Source of the DNA: Romboutsia lituseburensis
GTDB lineage: Bacteria; Bacillota; Clostridia; Peptostreptococcales; Peptostreptococcaceae
Direction: 5' to 3'
Length of the DNA stretch: 64,000 bases
Assembly: GCF_024723825.1 (NCBI RefSeq)
Contig: NZ_JANQBQ010000001.1
Coordinates: 62,001 to 126,000 of the forward strand
Shown: positions 33,639-42,680 of the stretch, in pieces
Position numbering within the stretch: position 1 is the first letter of the stretch
Layout: every line of letters starts with the position of its first letter
Position numbers and translations under genes: made by a program
The notes under the pieces: generated by a model
What the model saw: the letters and a program-made list of their open reading frames with translations, nothing else
Databases searched by the model: none
Told to the model about the DNA's origin: nothing

Positions 33639-34703
33639 ATGAGAAATGTTAAAGTTGGAATTTGGGGATTTGGAGCAATGGGTAGTGGAATGGCAAAAAT
33701 GCTTCTTAAGAAAAAAGGGATAGATATAGTAGGAGTATGTGATATGCATCCTGAAAGAGTAAACAAAAGTATGTATGAAGTTTTAGGTTGTGAAAGAGGA
33801 GAGAGACCAGACGTTATAATAAATTCTGATGCAAATGTAGTATTCACAGAAGAATGTGCAGACGTAGTATTACTTGCAACAGATTCTTTTACAAAAGGAG
33901 CATTTGATAAAATAAAACATGTTTTAGAAAGAAAAATAAATGTTATATCAACTGCTGAAGAAATGGCATATCCACAAGCTCAAGAACTAGAATTAGCTAA
34001 AGAGTTAGATAAAATAGCTAAGGAAAATGGAGTATCAGTTTTAGGAACAGGAATAAATCCTGGATTTGTACTTGATTTATTAATACTTGCACTAACTGGA
34101 ACTTGTGAAGAAGTAGATTACATAAAGGCTGCTAGAGTAAATGATTTATCTCCATTTGGAACTGCTGTTATGGTAGAACAAGGGGTAGGTGTTACTAAAG
34201 AAGTATTTGAAAAAGGGGTAGAAGATGGATCAATAGCAGGTCATGTAGGATTCCCTGAATCTATAAGAATGATAACTGATGGAATAGGATGGAATTTAGA
34301 AAAAATAGATCAAACTAGAGAACCAATAATGAGTAATGTATATAGAAAAAGTGAATATGCAGAAGTTCAAGCAGGAAATGTAGCTGGATGTAGACAATGC
34401 GGATATGGATATGTAGATGGTCAAATGAAAGTAGAAATGGAGCATCCACAACAAATATTACCTCACTTAGAAGGTTTATCTACAGGAGATTATGTAAGTA
34501 TAAAAGGAACTCCAAATATAGATTTACAAATAACTCCAGAAATACCAGGTGGTATAGGAACAATAGCTATGTGTGTAAATTCTATACCACATGTAATAAA
34601 TGCAATACCAGGTCTTAAAACAATGTTAGATATACCAGTTCCAAGAGCTATAATGGGAGATGTACGTGAGTTAGTACAATTAAAAGAAAGTGTAGAAGCA
34701 TAA
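33639..34703 (+). CDS. ord: 2,4-diaminopentanoate dehydrogenase
   Basis: A 354-aa NAD(P)-dependent enzyme of oxidative ornithine fermentation. It deaminates 2,4-diaminopentanoate, the aminomutase product, to 2-amino-4-oxopentanoate. The N-terminal Rossmann motif is GIWGFGAMGSGM (about 7-18). The family resembles dihydrodipicolinate reductases, and the segment GTGINPGFVLDLL is typical of Ord. It is the first gene after the sigma-54 promoter, behind AAGGGGG. Codon use and length are ordinary for the family. Confidence 0.95.
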   Translation: MRNVKVGIWGFGAMGSGMAKMLLKKKGIDIVGVCDMHPERVNKSMYEVLGCERGERPDVIINSDANVVFTEECADVVLLATDSFTKGAFDKIKHVLERKINVISTAEEMAYPQAQELELAKELDKIAKENGVSVLGTGINPGFVLDLLILALTGTCEEVDYIKAARVNDLSPFGTAVMVEQGVGVTKEVFEKGVEDGSIAGHVGFPESIRMITDGIGWNLEKIDQTREPIMSNVYRKSEYAEVQAGNVAGCRQCGYGYVDGQMKVEMEHPQQILPHLEGLSTGDYVSIKGTPNIDLQITPEIPGGIGTIAMCVNSIPHVINAIPGLKTMLDIPVPRAIMGDVRELVQLKESVEA

Positions 34704-34742
34704 AATATTTGCTTTTAAATATAGAAAAATATAAATTAAATA

Positions 34743-34786
34743 TTCGTGCTAGTTAGCTGTTATGACAAAAACTTAGCTAGCACGAA
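34743..34786 (+). repeat. RNA hairpin between ord and ortA
   Basis: TTCGTGCTAG (34743-34752) and CTAGCACGAA (34777-34786) pair perfectly. The stem can extend three or four more pairs with G-U wobbles. No U-tract follows, so it probably sets mRNA stability or partial attenuation between ord and the rest of the operon. Confidence 0.6.
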
Positions 34787-34806
34787 ATAAAAGGGAGATT
34801 GTTGAT

Positions 34807-35115
34807 ATGGATGCTAAACGTGGTGATTGGGTTATAATTCACAATATTGTACTTAATCCTAGTCAAAGAGCTCCACAAGTTCCAGAGGATACAAAAGCTC
34901 ATCCTTTAGAAATGTGGGTTAAGGGATTTATAGATAATGATGCCAATATAGGGGATTTAGTAAAAGTAAATACTATAACAGGAAGATGTGCAGTAGGAAA
35001 TTTATTAAAAGTAAACCCTTATTATACACATGACTATGGAAAGTGTATACCAGAACTACTTCAAATAGGAATTCAAGCAAGAGATATACTATTTGGAGGT
35101 GAATCAAATGATTAA
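34807..35115 (+). CDS. ortA: 2-amino-4-oxopentanoate thiolase, alpha subunit
   Basis: A 102-aa small subunit of the thiolase that cleaves 2-amino-4-oxopentanoate with CoA to acetyl-CoA and D-alanine. The N-terminus RGDWVIIHNIVLNPSQRAPQ and the segment PLEMWVKGF are family hallmarks. The gene overlaps ortB by 8 bp, as is usual for the pair. It starts behind AAGGGAG. Confidence 0.93.
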   Translation: MDAKRGDWVIIHNIVLNPSQRAPQVPEDTKAHPLEMWVKGFIDNDANIGDLVKVNTITGRCAVGNLLKVNPYYTHDYGKCIPELLQIGIQARDILFGGESND

Positions 35116-36532
35116 AGATAAAAGCTATAGTGGTGTAATGAGTAGAAAAAATGAAATAATGAAAAATGCTATAGGAATAGACTACTCTATATTTGAAAAT
35201 GAAGGAGTTTCTTTTGATTATGAAAAGATGATGAGAGAAACTGGATATTCATTAGACGAAATTGAAAAAATTCAATCAAATTATGCAGTAGGTAATACTC
35301 CTATAATAGAACTTAAAAATATAACTAAGTTAGCTAGAAAAGTAGCTCTAAAAGGCAAAGGAGCTAGAATATTTATAAAAGATGAAGCAGCGAATGCTTC
35401 AGGAAGTTTTAAAGCAAGAAGAGCTGCAACTGCAGTTTATCATGCTAAAAAAATGGGATATAAAGGTGTAATAGCAGCAACTAGTGGAAATTATGGTGCA
35501 GCAGTTGCATCACAAGCTGCTATGCAAGGATTAAAGTGTATAATAGTTCAAGAATGTTATGATAGCAGAGGTATAGGCCAACCTGAAATTATAGAAAAAG
35601 CAAGAAAATGTGAAGCTTATGGTGCAGAAGTTGTTCAATTAACAGTAGGACCAGAGTTATTTTATACGTTCTTACTTATGTTAGAAGAGACAGGTTATTT
35701 TAATGCATCATTATATTCTCCATTTGGAATAGCTGGAGTTGAAACATTAGGATATGAAATAGCTATGCAGTGTAGAGAACGATTAGGTAAAGATCCAGAT
35801 ATAGTAGTTTGTACAAATGCAGGTGGAGGAAATTTAACAGGAACTGCAAGAGGTTTAATAAAAGCAGGTGCAACTGACACTAAAGTAGTTGGTGCAAGTG
35901 TCAATTTAAAAGGACTTCACATGGCAAGTGACAATCAATTCAATAAAAAATCATTTACAACAGGTCATACAGGATTTGGAATACCATTTTGCACTTGGCC
36001 TGATAGATCTGATGTACCAAGATCAGCAGCAAGACCGCTTCGATATATGGATAGATATGTAACAGTTAATCAAGGCGAAGTATTTTATATGACAGAGCTT
36101 CTTGCTCAATTAGAAGGATTGGAAAGAGGACCTGCAGGAAACACTTCACTTACTGCTGCATTTAGTTTGGCTCAAGAGTTAGATGAAGATCAAATAATAA
36201 TAGTTCAAGAAACTGAGTATACAGGTGCTGGAAAGCATATAAATCCACAACTTACATTTGCTCGTGAAAATGGCATAGAAATTAAGTTTGGAAATCCACA
36301 AGATGAAATATGTGGAGAGAATTTAATATTGCCATCACATCCAAGTTTAATAAAATCAAAAGATATAAATATTGATAAGATAAGAAAATCATATATAAAA
36401 AATGCTATAGAAAACAATAATGTATCTTCATTAAGTGATGAAGATATAAGCTTCTTAGCTAAAGATTGTAAATGTAGTGAAGAATTTGTAAAAGAAGTAG
36501 AAAAAGAGTTATTGTCTGTAAAGTCTTGTTAG
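35108..36532 (+). CDS. ortB: 2-amino-4-oxopentanoate thiolase, beta subunit (PLP)
   Basis: A 474-aa PLP-dependent subunit related to threonine synthase / tryptophan synthase beta. The Schiff-base lysine is predicted as K102 in ASGSFKARRA. The phosphate-binding loop appears as TNAGGGNLTGT, and AATSGNYGAAVASQA is the usual fold-II segment. The frame is open to a TTG at 35093, but the ATG at 35108 has GGAGGTGA at the ideal distance. With OrtA it forms the thiolase that yields D-alanine and acetyl-CoA. Confidence 0.95.
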   Translation: MIKDKSYSGVMSRKNEIMKNAIGIDYSIFENEGVSFDYEKMMRETGYSLDEIEKIQSNYAVGNTPIIELKNITKLARKVALKGKGARIFIKDEAANASGSFKARRAATAVYHAKKMGYKGVIAATSGNYGAAVASQAAMQGLKCIIVQECYDSRGIGQPEIIEKARKCEAYGAEVVQLTVGPELFYTFLLMLEETGYFNASLYSPFGIAGVETLGYEIAMQCRERLGKDPDIVVCTNAGGGNLTGTARGLIKAGATDTKVVGASVNLKGLHMASDNQFNKKSFTTGHTGFGIPFCTWPDRSDVPRSAARPLRYMDRYVTVNQGEVFYMTELLAQLEGLERGPAGNTSLTAAFSLAQELDEDQIIIVQETEYTGAGKHINPQLTFARENGIEIKFGNPQDEICGENLILPSHPSLIKSKDINIDKIRKSYIKNAIENNNVSSLSDEDISFLAKDCKCSEEFVKEVEKELLSVKSC

Positions 36533-36579
36533 ATATTTATTAGTATAAATAAAACTAAAAAATAATTAGGGGGATTATC

Positions 36580-36954
36580 ATGAAAAAAAGATTAGATGAT
36601 TTTCAAGAACGAAGAACTCACTTAGCTAATTTGAGTGATGAAGAATTAAAGAATAGATTTTGGCAGTTAGCAGAAGAAATAGTTACTCCAATGCTAGAGC
36701 TTGGGAAGAAAAATACAAGTCCATCAATAGAAAGATCTGTTCTTTTAAGAATGGGATTCTCTTCGCTTGAAGCTAAGGAAATAGTAAATGGTGTACTTGA
36801 AAACAATCTTATAAGTAAAGGTGCAGGCCATGTTGTATATAAATTAGCAAGAGAAAAACAGATAAGTATAAGAGAAGCAGGACTTATGTTAGTGAATGGA
36901 AAATGCTGGGATGAAGTAGTTAATTTATTTGCTAAGGAGGGTGTATCATGCTAA
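36580..36954 (+). CDS. oraS: D-ornithine 4,5-aminomutase, S subunit
   Basis: A 124-aa small subunit of the adenosylcobalamin- and PLP-dependent aminomutase. The N-terminus RLDDFQERRTHLANLSDEEL and the segment GAGHVVYKLA are characteristic. Its stop overlaps the oraE start by 7 bp, giving equal stoichiometry, as expected for the heterodimer. Confidence 0.94.
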   Translation: MKKRLDDFQERRTHLANLSDEELKNRFWQLAEEIVTPMLELGKKNTSPSIERSVLLRMGFSSLEAKEIVNGVLENNLISKGAGHVVYKLAREKQISIREAGLMLVNGKCWDEVVNLFAKEGVSC

Positions 36955-39155
36955 AAGAAAATAAAAAATTAGATATAGAATATATATTAAAAGATCTAGA
37001 AAACTACGTACCAAAAAGAAGAGGTTGGACTTGGAGAGAAAATGAAAAAGATTTAGAAATGGGACCTTTTAAATACCAAGATTGTTCAGCTCCTTTAAAA
37101 GATAGCGTAGCACTTCCATCAGCAAAATATTTTAATAATATAGACCCTCAGCCAAAAGCAGTAATTACAACAGAAATAGCTTCAGGAAGATTTGAAGATG
37201 ATATAAGAAGAATGAGAATGGCAGCTTATCACGGAGCGGATCATATAATGGTTATAAGAACAGCTGGTCAATCTCACTTTGATGGACTTATAGAAGGTAC
37301 GCCACAAGGTATAGGAGGAGTACCTATAACTAGAAAACAAGTCAGAGCACAAAGAAAAGCTTTAGATTTTATAGAAGAAGAAGTAGGAAGACCAATAAAT
37401 TACCATTCTTATGTAAGTGGAGTTGCAGGACCTGAAGTTGCTGTAATGTTTGCAGAAGAAGGAGTAAATGGAGCACATCAAGATCCTCAATACAACGTAT
37501 TATATAGAAATATAAATATGATAAGATCATTTGTTGATGCTTGTGAAGCAAAAACTATAATGGCATTTTCAGATATGGCTCAAATAGATGGGGCTCATAA
37601 TGCAAATGCAACTGCTAGAGAAGCTTGGAAGGTTATGCCAGAACTTATGGTTCAGCATGCTCTAAACTCAATATTCTCTGAAAAAGTAGGGATTAAAAAA
37701 GAAAATATATGTCTATCAACAGTTCCTCCAACAGCACCACCAGCACCTTGTTTAACATTAGACTTACCATATGCAGTAGCACTTAGAGAATTGTTTAGTG
37801 ATTATAAAATGAGAGCTCAAATGAACACTAAATATATGGATTCATCAACTAGAGAAGCTACAGTAACTCATGTTCTTAACTTACTAACATCAGTTTTAAC
37901 AAGAGCTGATATACAATCTACTATAACTCCAGATGAAGGAAGAAATGTTCCTTGGCATATGTATAACATAGAAGCTTGTGATACTGCAAAACAAGCACTA
38001 GTTGGTATGGATGGACTTATGGATATGATAGAACTTAAAGAAACTGGACAATTAAGAGATACTGCTCGTGAATTAAAAGAAAGAGCTGTATTATATATGG
38101 AAGAAATAATAGAAGCTGGTGGATACTTTGAAGCTGTTGAACAAGGATTCTTCGTTGATTCAGGAAATTACCCAGAAAGAAATGGGGACGGTATAGCTAG
38201 AAAAATAAAAGACGGAGTAGGAGTAGGTACTGTTTATGAAAGAGATGAAGATTATTTAGCTCCAGTAACTGCCCACTATGGATACAATAACGTAGCACAA
38301 TATGATGGAAACTGTGCGCTAGACCCTGCAAAATTAATAGATGGATGTACATTTGAAGATCCTTCAAAAATAATATATATAGATGAATTAGATGATATGG
38401 ATAACGTAAATGTACGTTTAAAAGAAGTAGAAGAATTTAGAACTTCTACTAAGATAAAACCAGAAATGGAATGGTGTGCTGATGGTACAGTAATGCTTAC
38501 TATGATGTTGCCAACAGATAAGAGAACTGCAGAATTTGCAGCACTAGAATTTGCTAAGAAAATGAACTTAGAAGATCCTGAAGTTATAAACAGAGAAGTA
38601 ATGCACTCAGCTGAAGGTACTAGAATAGAGATAAAAGGTAAAGTTCCTTTTGTTGTAGACATAGATGATTTAGTAATACCTGAAGAGCCAAAGATCATGA
38701 CAGATGATGAAATAAGAGCAGATATAGAAAGAAAACCATTAAAAATTGTTTGTGCAACAGTAGGAGAAGATGAACACTCTGTTGGACTTAGAGAAGTAAT
38801 AGATATAAAACATGGTGGTATAGAAAAATATGGTATAGAATGCCATTACTTAGGAACTTCAGTGCCAGTTGAAAAATTAGTAAATGCTGCAATAGAGTTA
38901 AACGCAGATGCAATATTAGCTTCAACTATAATAAGTCATGATGATATACACTATAAAAACATGAAGAAAATGCATGAGTACTGCATAGAAAAAGGAATGA
39001 GAGATAATGTGATATTAGCCGCTGGAGGAACACAAGTTACGCCTGAAATAGCAGTTGAAAATGGAATGGACGGAGGATTTGGAAGAAACGACAGAGGCGT
39101 TAATGTTGCAACGTTCTTAGTTGAAAAAAGAAGAGAAAGAGAAGCTCAGAAATAA
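36948..39155 (+). CDS. oraE: D-ornithine 4,5-aminomutase, E subunit (AdoCbl/PLP)
   Basis: A 735-aa catalytic subunit that migrates the omega-amino group of D-ornithine to give 2,4-diaminopentanoate. It has a TIM barrel in the first 560 residues and a C-terminal Rossmann B12 domain. The cobalt-ligating His is H610 in DEHSVG. K621 lies 11 residues further, the same offset as between the cobalt His and PLP Lys that I recall for the Clostridium sticklandii enzyme (H618/K629). GGTQVTPEIA and GFGRNDRG are further cofactor loops. The enzyme makes the cell dependent on adenosylcobalamin, which is relevant to the B12-riboswitch cluster at 54 kb. Confidence 0.96.
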   Translation: MLKENKKLDIEYILKDLENYVPKRRGWTWRENEKDLEMGPFKYQDCSAPLKDSVALPSAKYFNNIDPQPKAVITTEIASGRFEDDIRRMRMAAYHGADHIMVIRTAGQSHFDGLIEGTPQGIGGVPITRKQVRAQRKALDFIEEEVGRPINYHSYVSGVAGPEVAVMFAEEGVNGAHQDPQYNVLYRNINMIRSFVDACEAKTIMAFSDMAQIDGAHNANATAREAWKVMPELMVQHALNSIFSEKVGIKKENICLSTVPPTAPPAPCLTLDLPYAVALRELFSDYKMRAQMNTKYMDSSTREATVTHVLNLLTSVLTRADIQSTITPDEGRNVPWHMYNIEACDTAKQALVGMDGLMDMIELKETGQLRDTARELKERAVLYMEEIIEAGGYFEAVEQGFFVDSGNYPERNGDGIARKIKDGVGVGTVYERDEDYLAPVTAHYGYNNVAQYDGNCALDPAKLIDGCTFEDPSKIIYIDELDDMDNVNVRLKEVEEFRTSTKIKPEMEWCADGTVMLTMMLPTDKRTAEFAALEFAKKMNLEDPEVINREVMHSAEGTRIEIKGKVPFVVDIDDLVIPEEPKIMTDDEIRADIERKPLKIVCATVGEDEHSVGLREVIDIKHGGIEKYGIECHYLGTSVPVEKLVNAAIELNADAILASTIISHDDIHYKNMKKMHEYCIEKGMRDNVILAAGGTQVTPEIAVENGMDGGFGRNDRGVNVATFLVEKRREREAQK

Positions 39156-39158
39156 AAC

Positions 39159-40550
39159 ATGAAAATAGATGTATTAGTTGCGGAGATAGGCTCTACAACA
39201 ACAGTTGTAAATGCCTTTCTCGGCATCCATACAGATTGTCCTAAGTTTATAGGTCAAGGACAAGCACCAACAACTGTATTTGAAGGCGGAGATGTAAGAA
39301 ATGGTCTTAACGGAGCAATAAAAGATTTAGCTGAAAATTTAGGTGTAGACAGTATTGAATATGATGATATGTTTGCAACATCTAGTGCAGCTGGAGGTCT
39401 TAAGATGACAGTTCACGGACTTGTGTATGATATGACAGCGAAAGCAGCTAAAGAGGCGGCTTTAGGTGCAGGAGCAGTTATACACAAAGTAAGTGCTGGG
39501 AAATTAAGAAGAACTGATATAAAAGAAATAAAAGAAATTAAGCCTAATATAATATTAATAGCAGGTGGAGTAGATTACGGAGAAAGAGATACGGCAATTT
39601 ACAATGCAGAGCTTATAGCAGGGCTTCATCTAGGAGTACCAGTTATATATGCAGGAAATATTGAAAATCAAGAAGAAATAAAGTTAATTTTTGAAGATAC
39701 AAATTACAAACTTTATATAGTTGATAATGTATATCCAAAAATTGATTATTTAAATATAGAACCAACAAGAGAAGTAATACAAAATGTATTTGAAGAGCAT
39801 ATAACAAATGCACCGGGAATGGAACATATAAAAGATTTAGTAAATGAAAATATAACACCAACTCCAGGAGCAGTAATGGAAAGTGCAAAACTTCTTAAAA
39901 AGCATATAGGTGACTTGATAGTTATAGATGTAGGTGGTGCAACAACAGATTTACATTCTGTAACAGAAGGTAGTGAGGGTATAAATAGAATATTAGTAAA
40001 TCCAGAGCCAGTAGCAAAAAGAAGTGTTGAAGGTGATTTAGGTGTCTATGTTAATATGAAAAATATAGTAAATCTTATAGGTAAAGATAAGTTACAAGAG
40101 GAGCTAAAAAACATCAATATAGATGAAATAATGGATAATTATTTGCCAATACCAAAAACACCTCAGCAAAAAGAATTTGTTGAGAGACTAACAAGAGAAG
40201 CTGTGCTTCGTGCTACAAAAAGACATGCAGGAATTATTAGAAATGTATACGGAGCAAGTGGAAAAAGTAAAATAGCAGAGGGAAAAGACTTAACTGAAGT
40301 AAAGTATATAGTTGGAACTGGTGGAGCTTTAACAAGACTTCCAAAAAGAGTAGAAATAATGAAATATATTTGTGAATATAACAAAAATAAAGATTTGTTA
40401 TTCCCAAAAGAAAAAGCAACAATTCTAGTTGATAATGATTATATAATGGCATCTCTAGGCGTTTTATCTAAAAAATATGAAGACGCATCTCTAAAACTTA
40501 TGTTAAAAAGTTTAAATCTAGAGGAGGAACATGAATGTACCCTAGGTTAG
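39159..40550 (+). CDS. MutL/GlmL-like ATPase, probable aminomutase reactivator
   Basis: A 463-aa protein of the ASKHA ATPase superfamily. Phosphate-1 motif EIGSTTTVVNAF (about 8-19), a central IAGGVDYGE, and phosphate-2 motif VIDVGGATTDLHSV (about 253-266). The related MutL/GlmL proteins sit beside B12-dependent glutamate mutase and are thought to exchange damaged cobalamin. By position and fold this one should do the same for OraS-OraE. It begins 3 bp after the oraE stop and its end overlaps orr by 16 bp. Other operons of this type carry the same gene without a settled name. Confidence 0.85.
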   Translation: MKIDVLVAEIGSTTTVVNAFLGIHTDCPKFIGQGQAPTTVFEGGDVRNGLNGAIKDLAENLGVDSIEYDDMFATSSAAGGLKMTVHGLVYDMTAKAAKEAALGAGAVIHKVSAGKLRRTDIKEIKEIKPNIILIAGGVDYGERDTAIYNAELIAGLHLGVPVIYAGNIENQEEIKLIFEDTNYKLYIVDNVYPKIDYLNIEPTREVIQNVFEEHITNAPGMEHIKDLVNENITPTPGAVMESAKLLKKHIGDLIVIDVGGATTDLHSVTEGSEGINRILVNPEPVAKRSVEGDLGVYVNMKNIVNLIGKDKLQEELKNINIDEIMDNYLPIPKTPQQKEFVERLTREAVLRATKRHAGIIRNVYGASGKSKIAEGKDLTEVKYIVGTGGALTRLPKRVEIMKYICEYNKNKDLLFPKEKATILVDNDYIMASLGVLSKKYEDASLKLMLKSLNLEEEHECTLG

Positions 40551-41629
40551 AAATAAATATTCCTAAATTAAAACATAACGTATCTATATTAAGTGATATA
40601 TGCAAAACTCATAATTTAGATATGGCTATGGTTACAAAAGTATATTGTGCAATACCAGAAGTAGTAAAAGAAATAAGTCAAGAAAATGTAGATTATTTAG
40701 CAGATTCTAGAGTAGAAAATTTAAAAAACTTGAAAGATATAAATTTGCCTAAAATATTACTTAGAATACCTATGATTAGTGAAATAAAAGATGTAATTGA
40801 ATATGTTGATATAAGTTTTAACTCAGAATTAAAAACTATATATAAATTAAACGAAGAAGCTAAATCAAAATCAAAAATTCATAAAGTAGTTTTAATGTTT
40901 GATTTAGGAGACTTGAGAGAAGGATATTTTGAAGAAAATGAATTTTTTAAAGTAGTTGATGAAGTTTTGAGATTAGAAAATATAAAACTATTTGGTATAG
41001 GAACAAATTTAACTTGTTATGGGGCTATAATGCCATCAACTGAAAATTTAGGAAGGTTAGCTAGGTTATCTAAACAAATAGAAAGGGATTATAATATGCC
41101 TTTAGAATTTGTTTCAGGAGGTAACTCTAGTTCAATAGATTTACTTCAAAAATGGAATATGCCAGATGGAATAACTAATCTAAGATTAGGTGAGGCTATA
41201 GCACTTGGACGTGAAACTGCTTATGGAAATATAATAAAAGGAACATACCAAGATGCTTTTAAATTAGTTTGCGAAATAGTTGAATTAAAAGAAAAGCCAT
41301 CTTTACCTATAGGAGAAATTGGTATGGATGCATTTGGCAATGTACCTGTATATGAAGATAAAGGAATATTAAAAAGAGCAATAGTAGGGATAGGAAAACA
41401 AGATATAAATATAGAAGGAATAACACCGATAGATAAAAATATAGAAATATTAGGTGCAAGCTCAGATCATATGATACTTAATGTAACTAATAGTGAGAAA
41501 AATTATTCAGTTGGAGATACTATTGAATTTTTAGTACAATATGGAGGGCTTTTAACTGCTTGTACAAGTAAGTATGTTTTTAAAGAGCTAATATATAATG
41601 AAAACCAAGAAGAAGTAGCATATAATTAA
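40535..41629 (+). CDS. orr: Ornithine racemase (PLP)
   Basis: A 364-aa fold-III PLP racemase of the alanine racemase N-terminal family. It converts L-ornithine to the D-form required by the aminomutase. The Schiff-base lysine is K35 in MVTKVYCA. Later motifs are LMFDLGDLREGY and FVSGGNSSSIDLL. The start overlaps the preceding gene and follows GAGGAGGA. It is the last gene of the operon. No ornithine transporter follows, unlike some clostridial clusters. Confidence 0.93.
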   Translation: MYPRLEINIPKLKHNVSILSDICKTHNLDMAMVTKVYCAIPEVVKEISQENVDYLADSRVENLKNLKDINLPKILLRIPMISEIKDVIEYVDISFNSELKTIYKLNEEAKSKSKIHKVVLMFDLGDLREGYFEENEFFKVVDEVLRLENIKLFGIGTNLTCYGAIMPSTENLGRLARLSKQIERDYNMPLEFVSGGNSSSIDLLQKWNMPDGITNLRLGEAIALGRETAYGNIIKGTYQDAFKLVCEIVELKEKPSLPIGEIGMDAFGNVPVYEDKGILKRAIVGIGKQDINIEGITPIDKNIEILGASSDHMILNVTNSEKNYSVGDTIEFLVQYGGLLTACTSKYVFKELIYNENQEEVAYN

Positions 41630-41640
41630 ATAGGAAGTAT

Positions 41641-41695
41641 AAACAAATACCCTTAATTTTATTAAAACTAAATAAAATAAAGGGTATTTGTTTAT
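41641..41695. terminator. Strong terminator at the end of the ornithine operon
   Basis: AAACAAATACCCTT and AAGGGTATTTGTTT form a long stem extended by an inner AATTTTATT/AATAAAAT helix. A- and T-rich flanks allow action on both strands. Confidence 0.85.
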
Positions 41696-41705
41696 AGTTA
41701 TAATT

Positions 41706-42242
41706 TTATTTAAAATAAGTATAACGTCTTTTTTGAGCATTACGACGTTTTTGCTCTAACTCTCTTTTGTGGCTCTCTCTTCTTAGTCTCATATATTCTA
41801 ATTCCATTTGTTTTCTCATTTCTTTTTCATTTATATAAATTGTAGTTAAACTTGATATGTACTTTATTGTTGCTAATAAACCTATAATTAAAGAAAATAG
41901 CGGTAAAACATTTATTGTTGCAGATTTATTTAAAGTTATTTCTAATACTGCAAAGTCTTTAAAATAATAAATTAATAAACATGGCACCCATGATGCTATA
42001 ATACTTAAAAATAATAAAGATTTAGATTTATTATTTTCAGATGATGCAGAATTTAATAATAGAAATACTATTAAACATATAATTGGTGGTGCTAAAGAAA
42101 ATTTCACAGATTCAACCATATTTCCATGGTTAAATTTCAAGCTTATGTATACAGCTGTATATGTAACTATCTCTACAAATAGCAAAATTAAAATTAAGTT
42201 TGATATAAACTTACCTCTAAATTTTTCTTGTTTTTTCTTCAT
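41706..42242 (-). CDS. Small membrane protein with basic C-terminal tail
   Basis: A 178-aa protein of unknown function with four predicted membrane helices (about residues 14-36, 46-65, 72-90, 105-130). A strongly basic, Arg-rich cytoplasmic tail (RLRRESHKRELEQKRR) follows. An ATG four codons upstream at 42254 is in frame, but GGAGG lies directly before the ATG at 42242, so I use the latter. The tail could be a coiled coil or bind nucleic acid or phospholipid. It is monocistronic, convergent with orr. Confidence 0.6.
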   Translation of the reverse strand: MKKKQEKFRGKFISNLILILLFVEIVTYTAVYISLKFNHGNMVESVKFSLAPPIICLIVFLLLNSASSENNKSKSLLFLSIIASWVPCLLIYYFKDFAVLEITLNKSATINVLPLFSLIIGLLATIKYISSLTTIYINEKEMRKQMELEYMRLRRESHKRELEQKRRNAQKRRYTYFK

Positions 42243-42680
42243 ATTTTCCTCCATTTAGTGATTGATGAAAATTATATATGGAACTATTTGACATAAATAT
42301 ATCTGAATTTTATAATAACACATATTTTATGTAGAAATTTGTAAAAAAATAGGGAAAAATATTTTATTATTATATATTTTTTCTGCAAAGAATGTAAACA
42401 TGTTTGAAAATAAAGTAAGTTAAGAAAAATCTATACAGTATAGATTATCTTGATTAATGCAAAAATATAGAATGTTTAAGTAATCGTAATTTAATTACAA
42501 AATAATAAAATCTTTATAAAAAAATTATTTGTTTAATTTTAAAATATATGGATATAAAAAAATGTAGAAAAATGTAGAAAAATGTAGAAAAAGTTATGTA
42601 AAGCTTTACCAAAAGTATAAAAGCAAATATAATATAATTAGATAATATTGTACCAAAAATTAAATAATGGAGGACTTAAT
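42243..42680. other. Intergenic region with triple 10-bp direct repeat
   Basis: AT-rich 438 bp between the membrane protein and the propeller kinase. AATGTAGAAA is repeated three times exactly in tandem at 42561-42590, a period of one helical turn. TGTAGAA is one base from the Spo0A box TGTCGAA. Nothing else was assigned. Confidence 0.55.

Noticed and set aside
34397-34618. Frame within ord in another register
   Set aside because: Shadow of a well-supported gene; the Arg/Asn-rich product has no family character.
34759-34766. Single TTATGACA in the loop of the ord-ortA hairpin
   Set aside because: No second half-site and no promoter, so probably chance.
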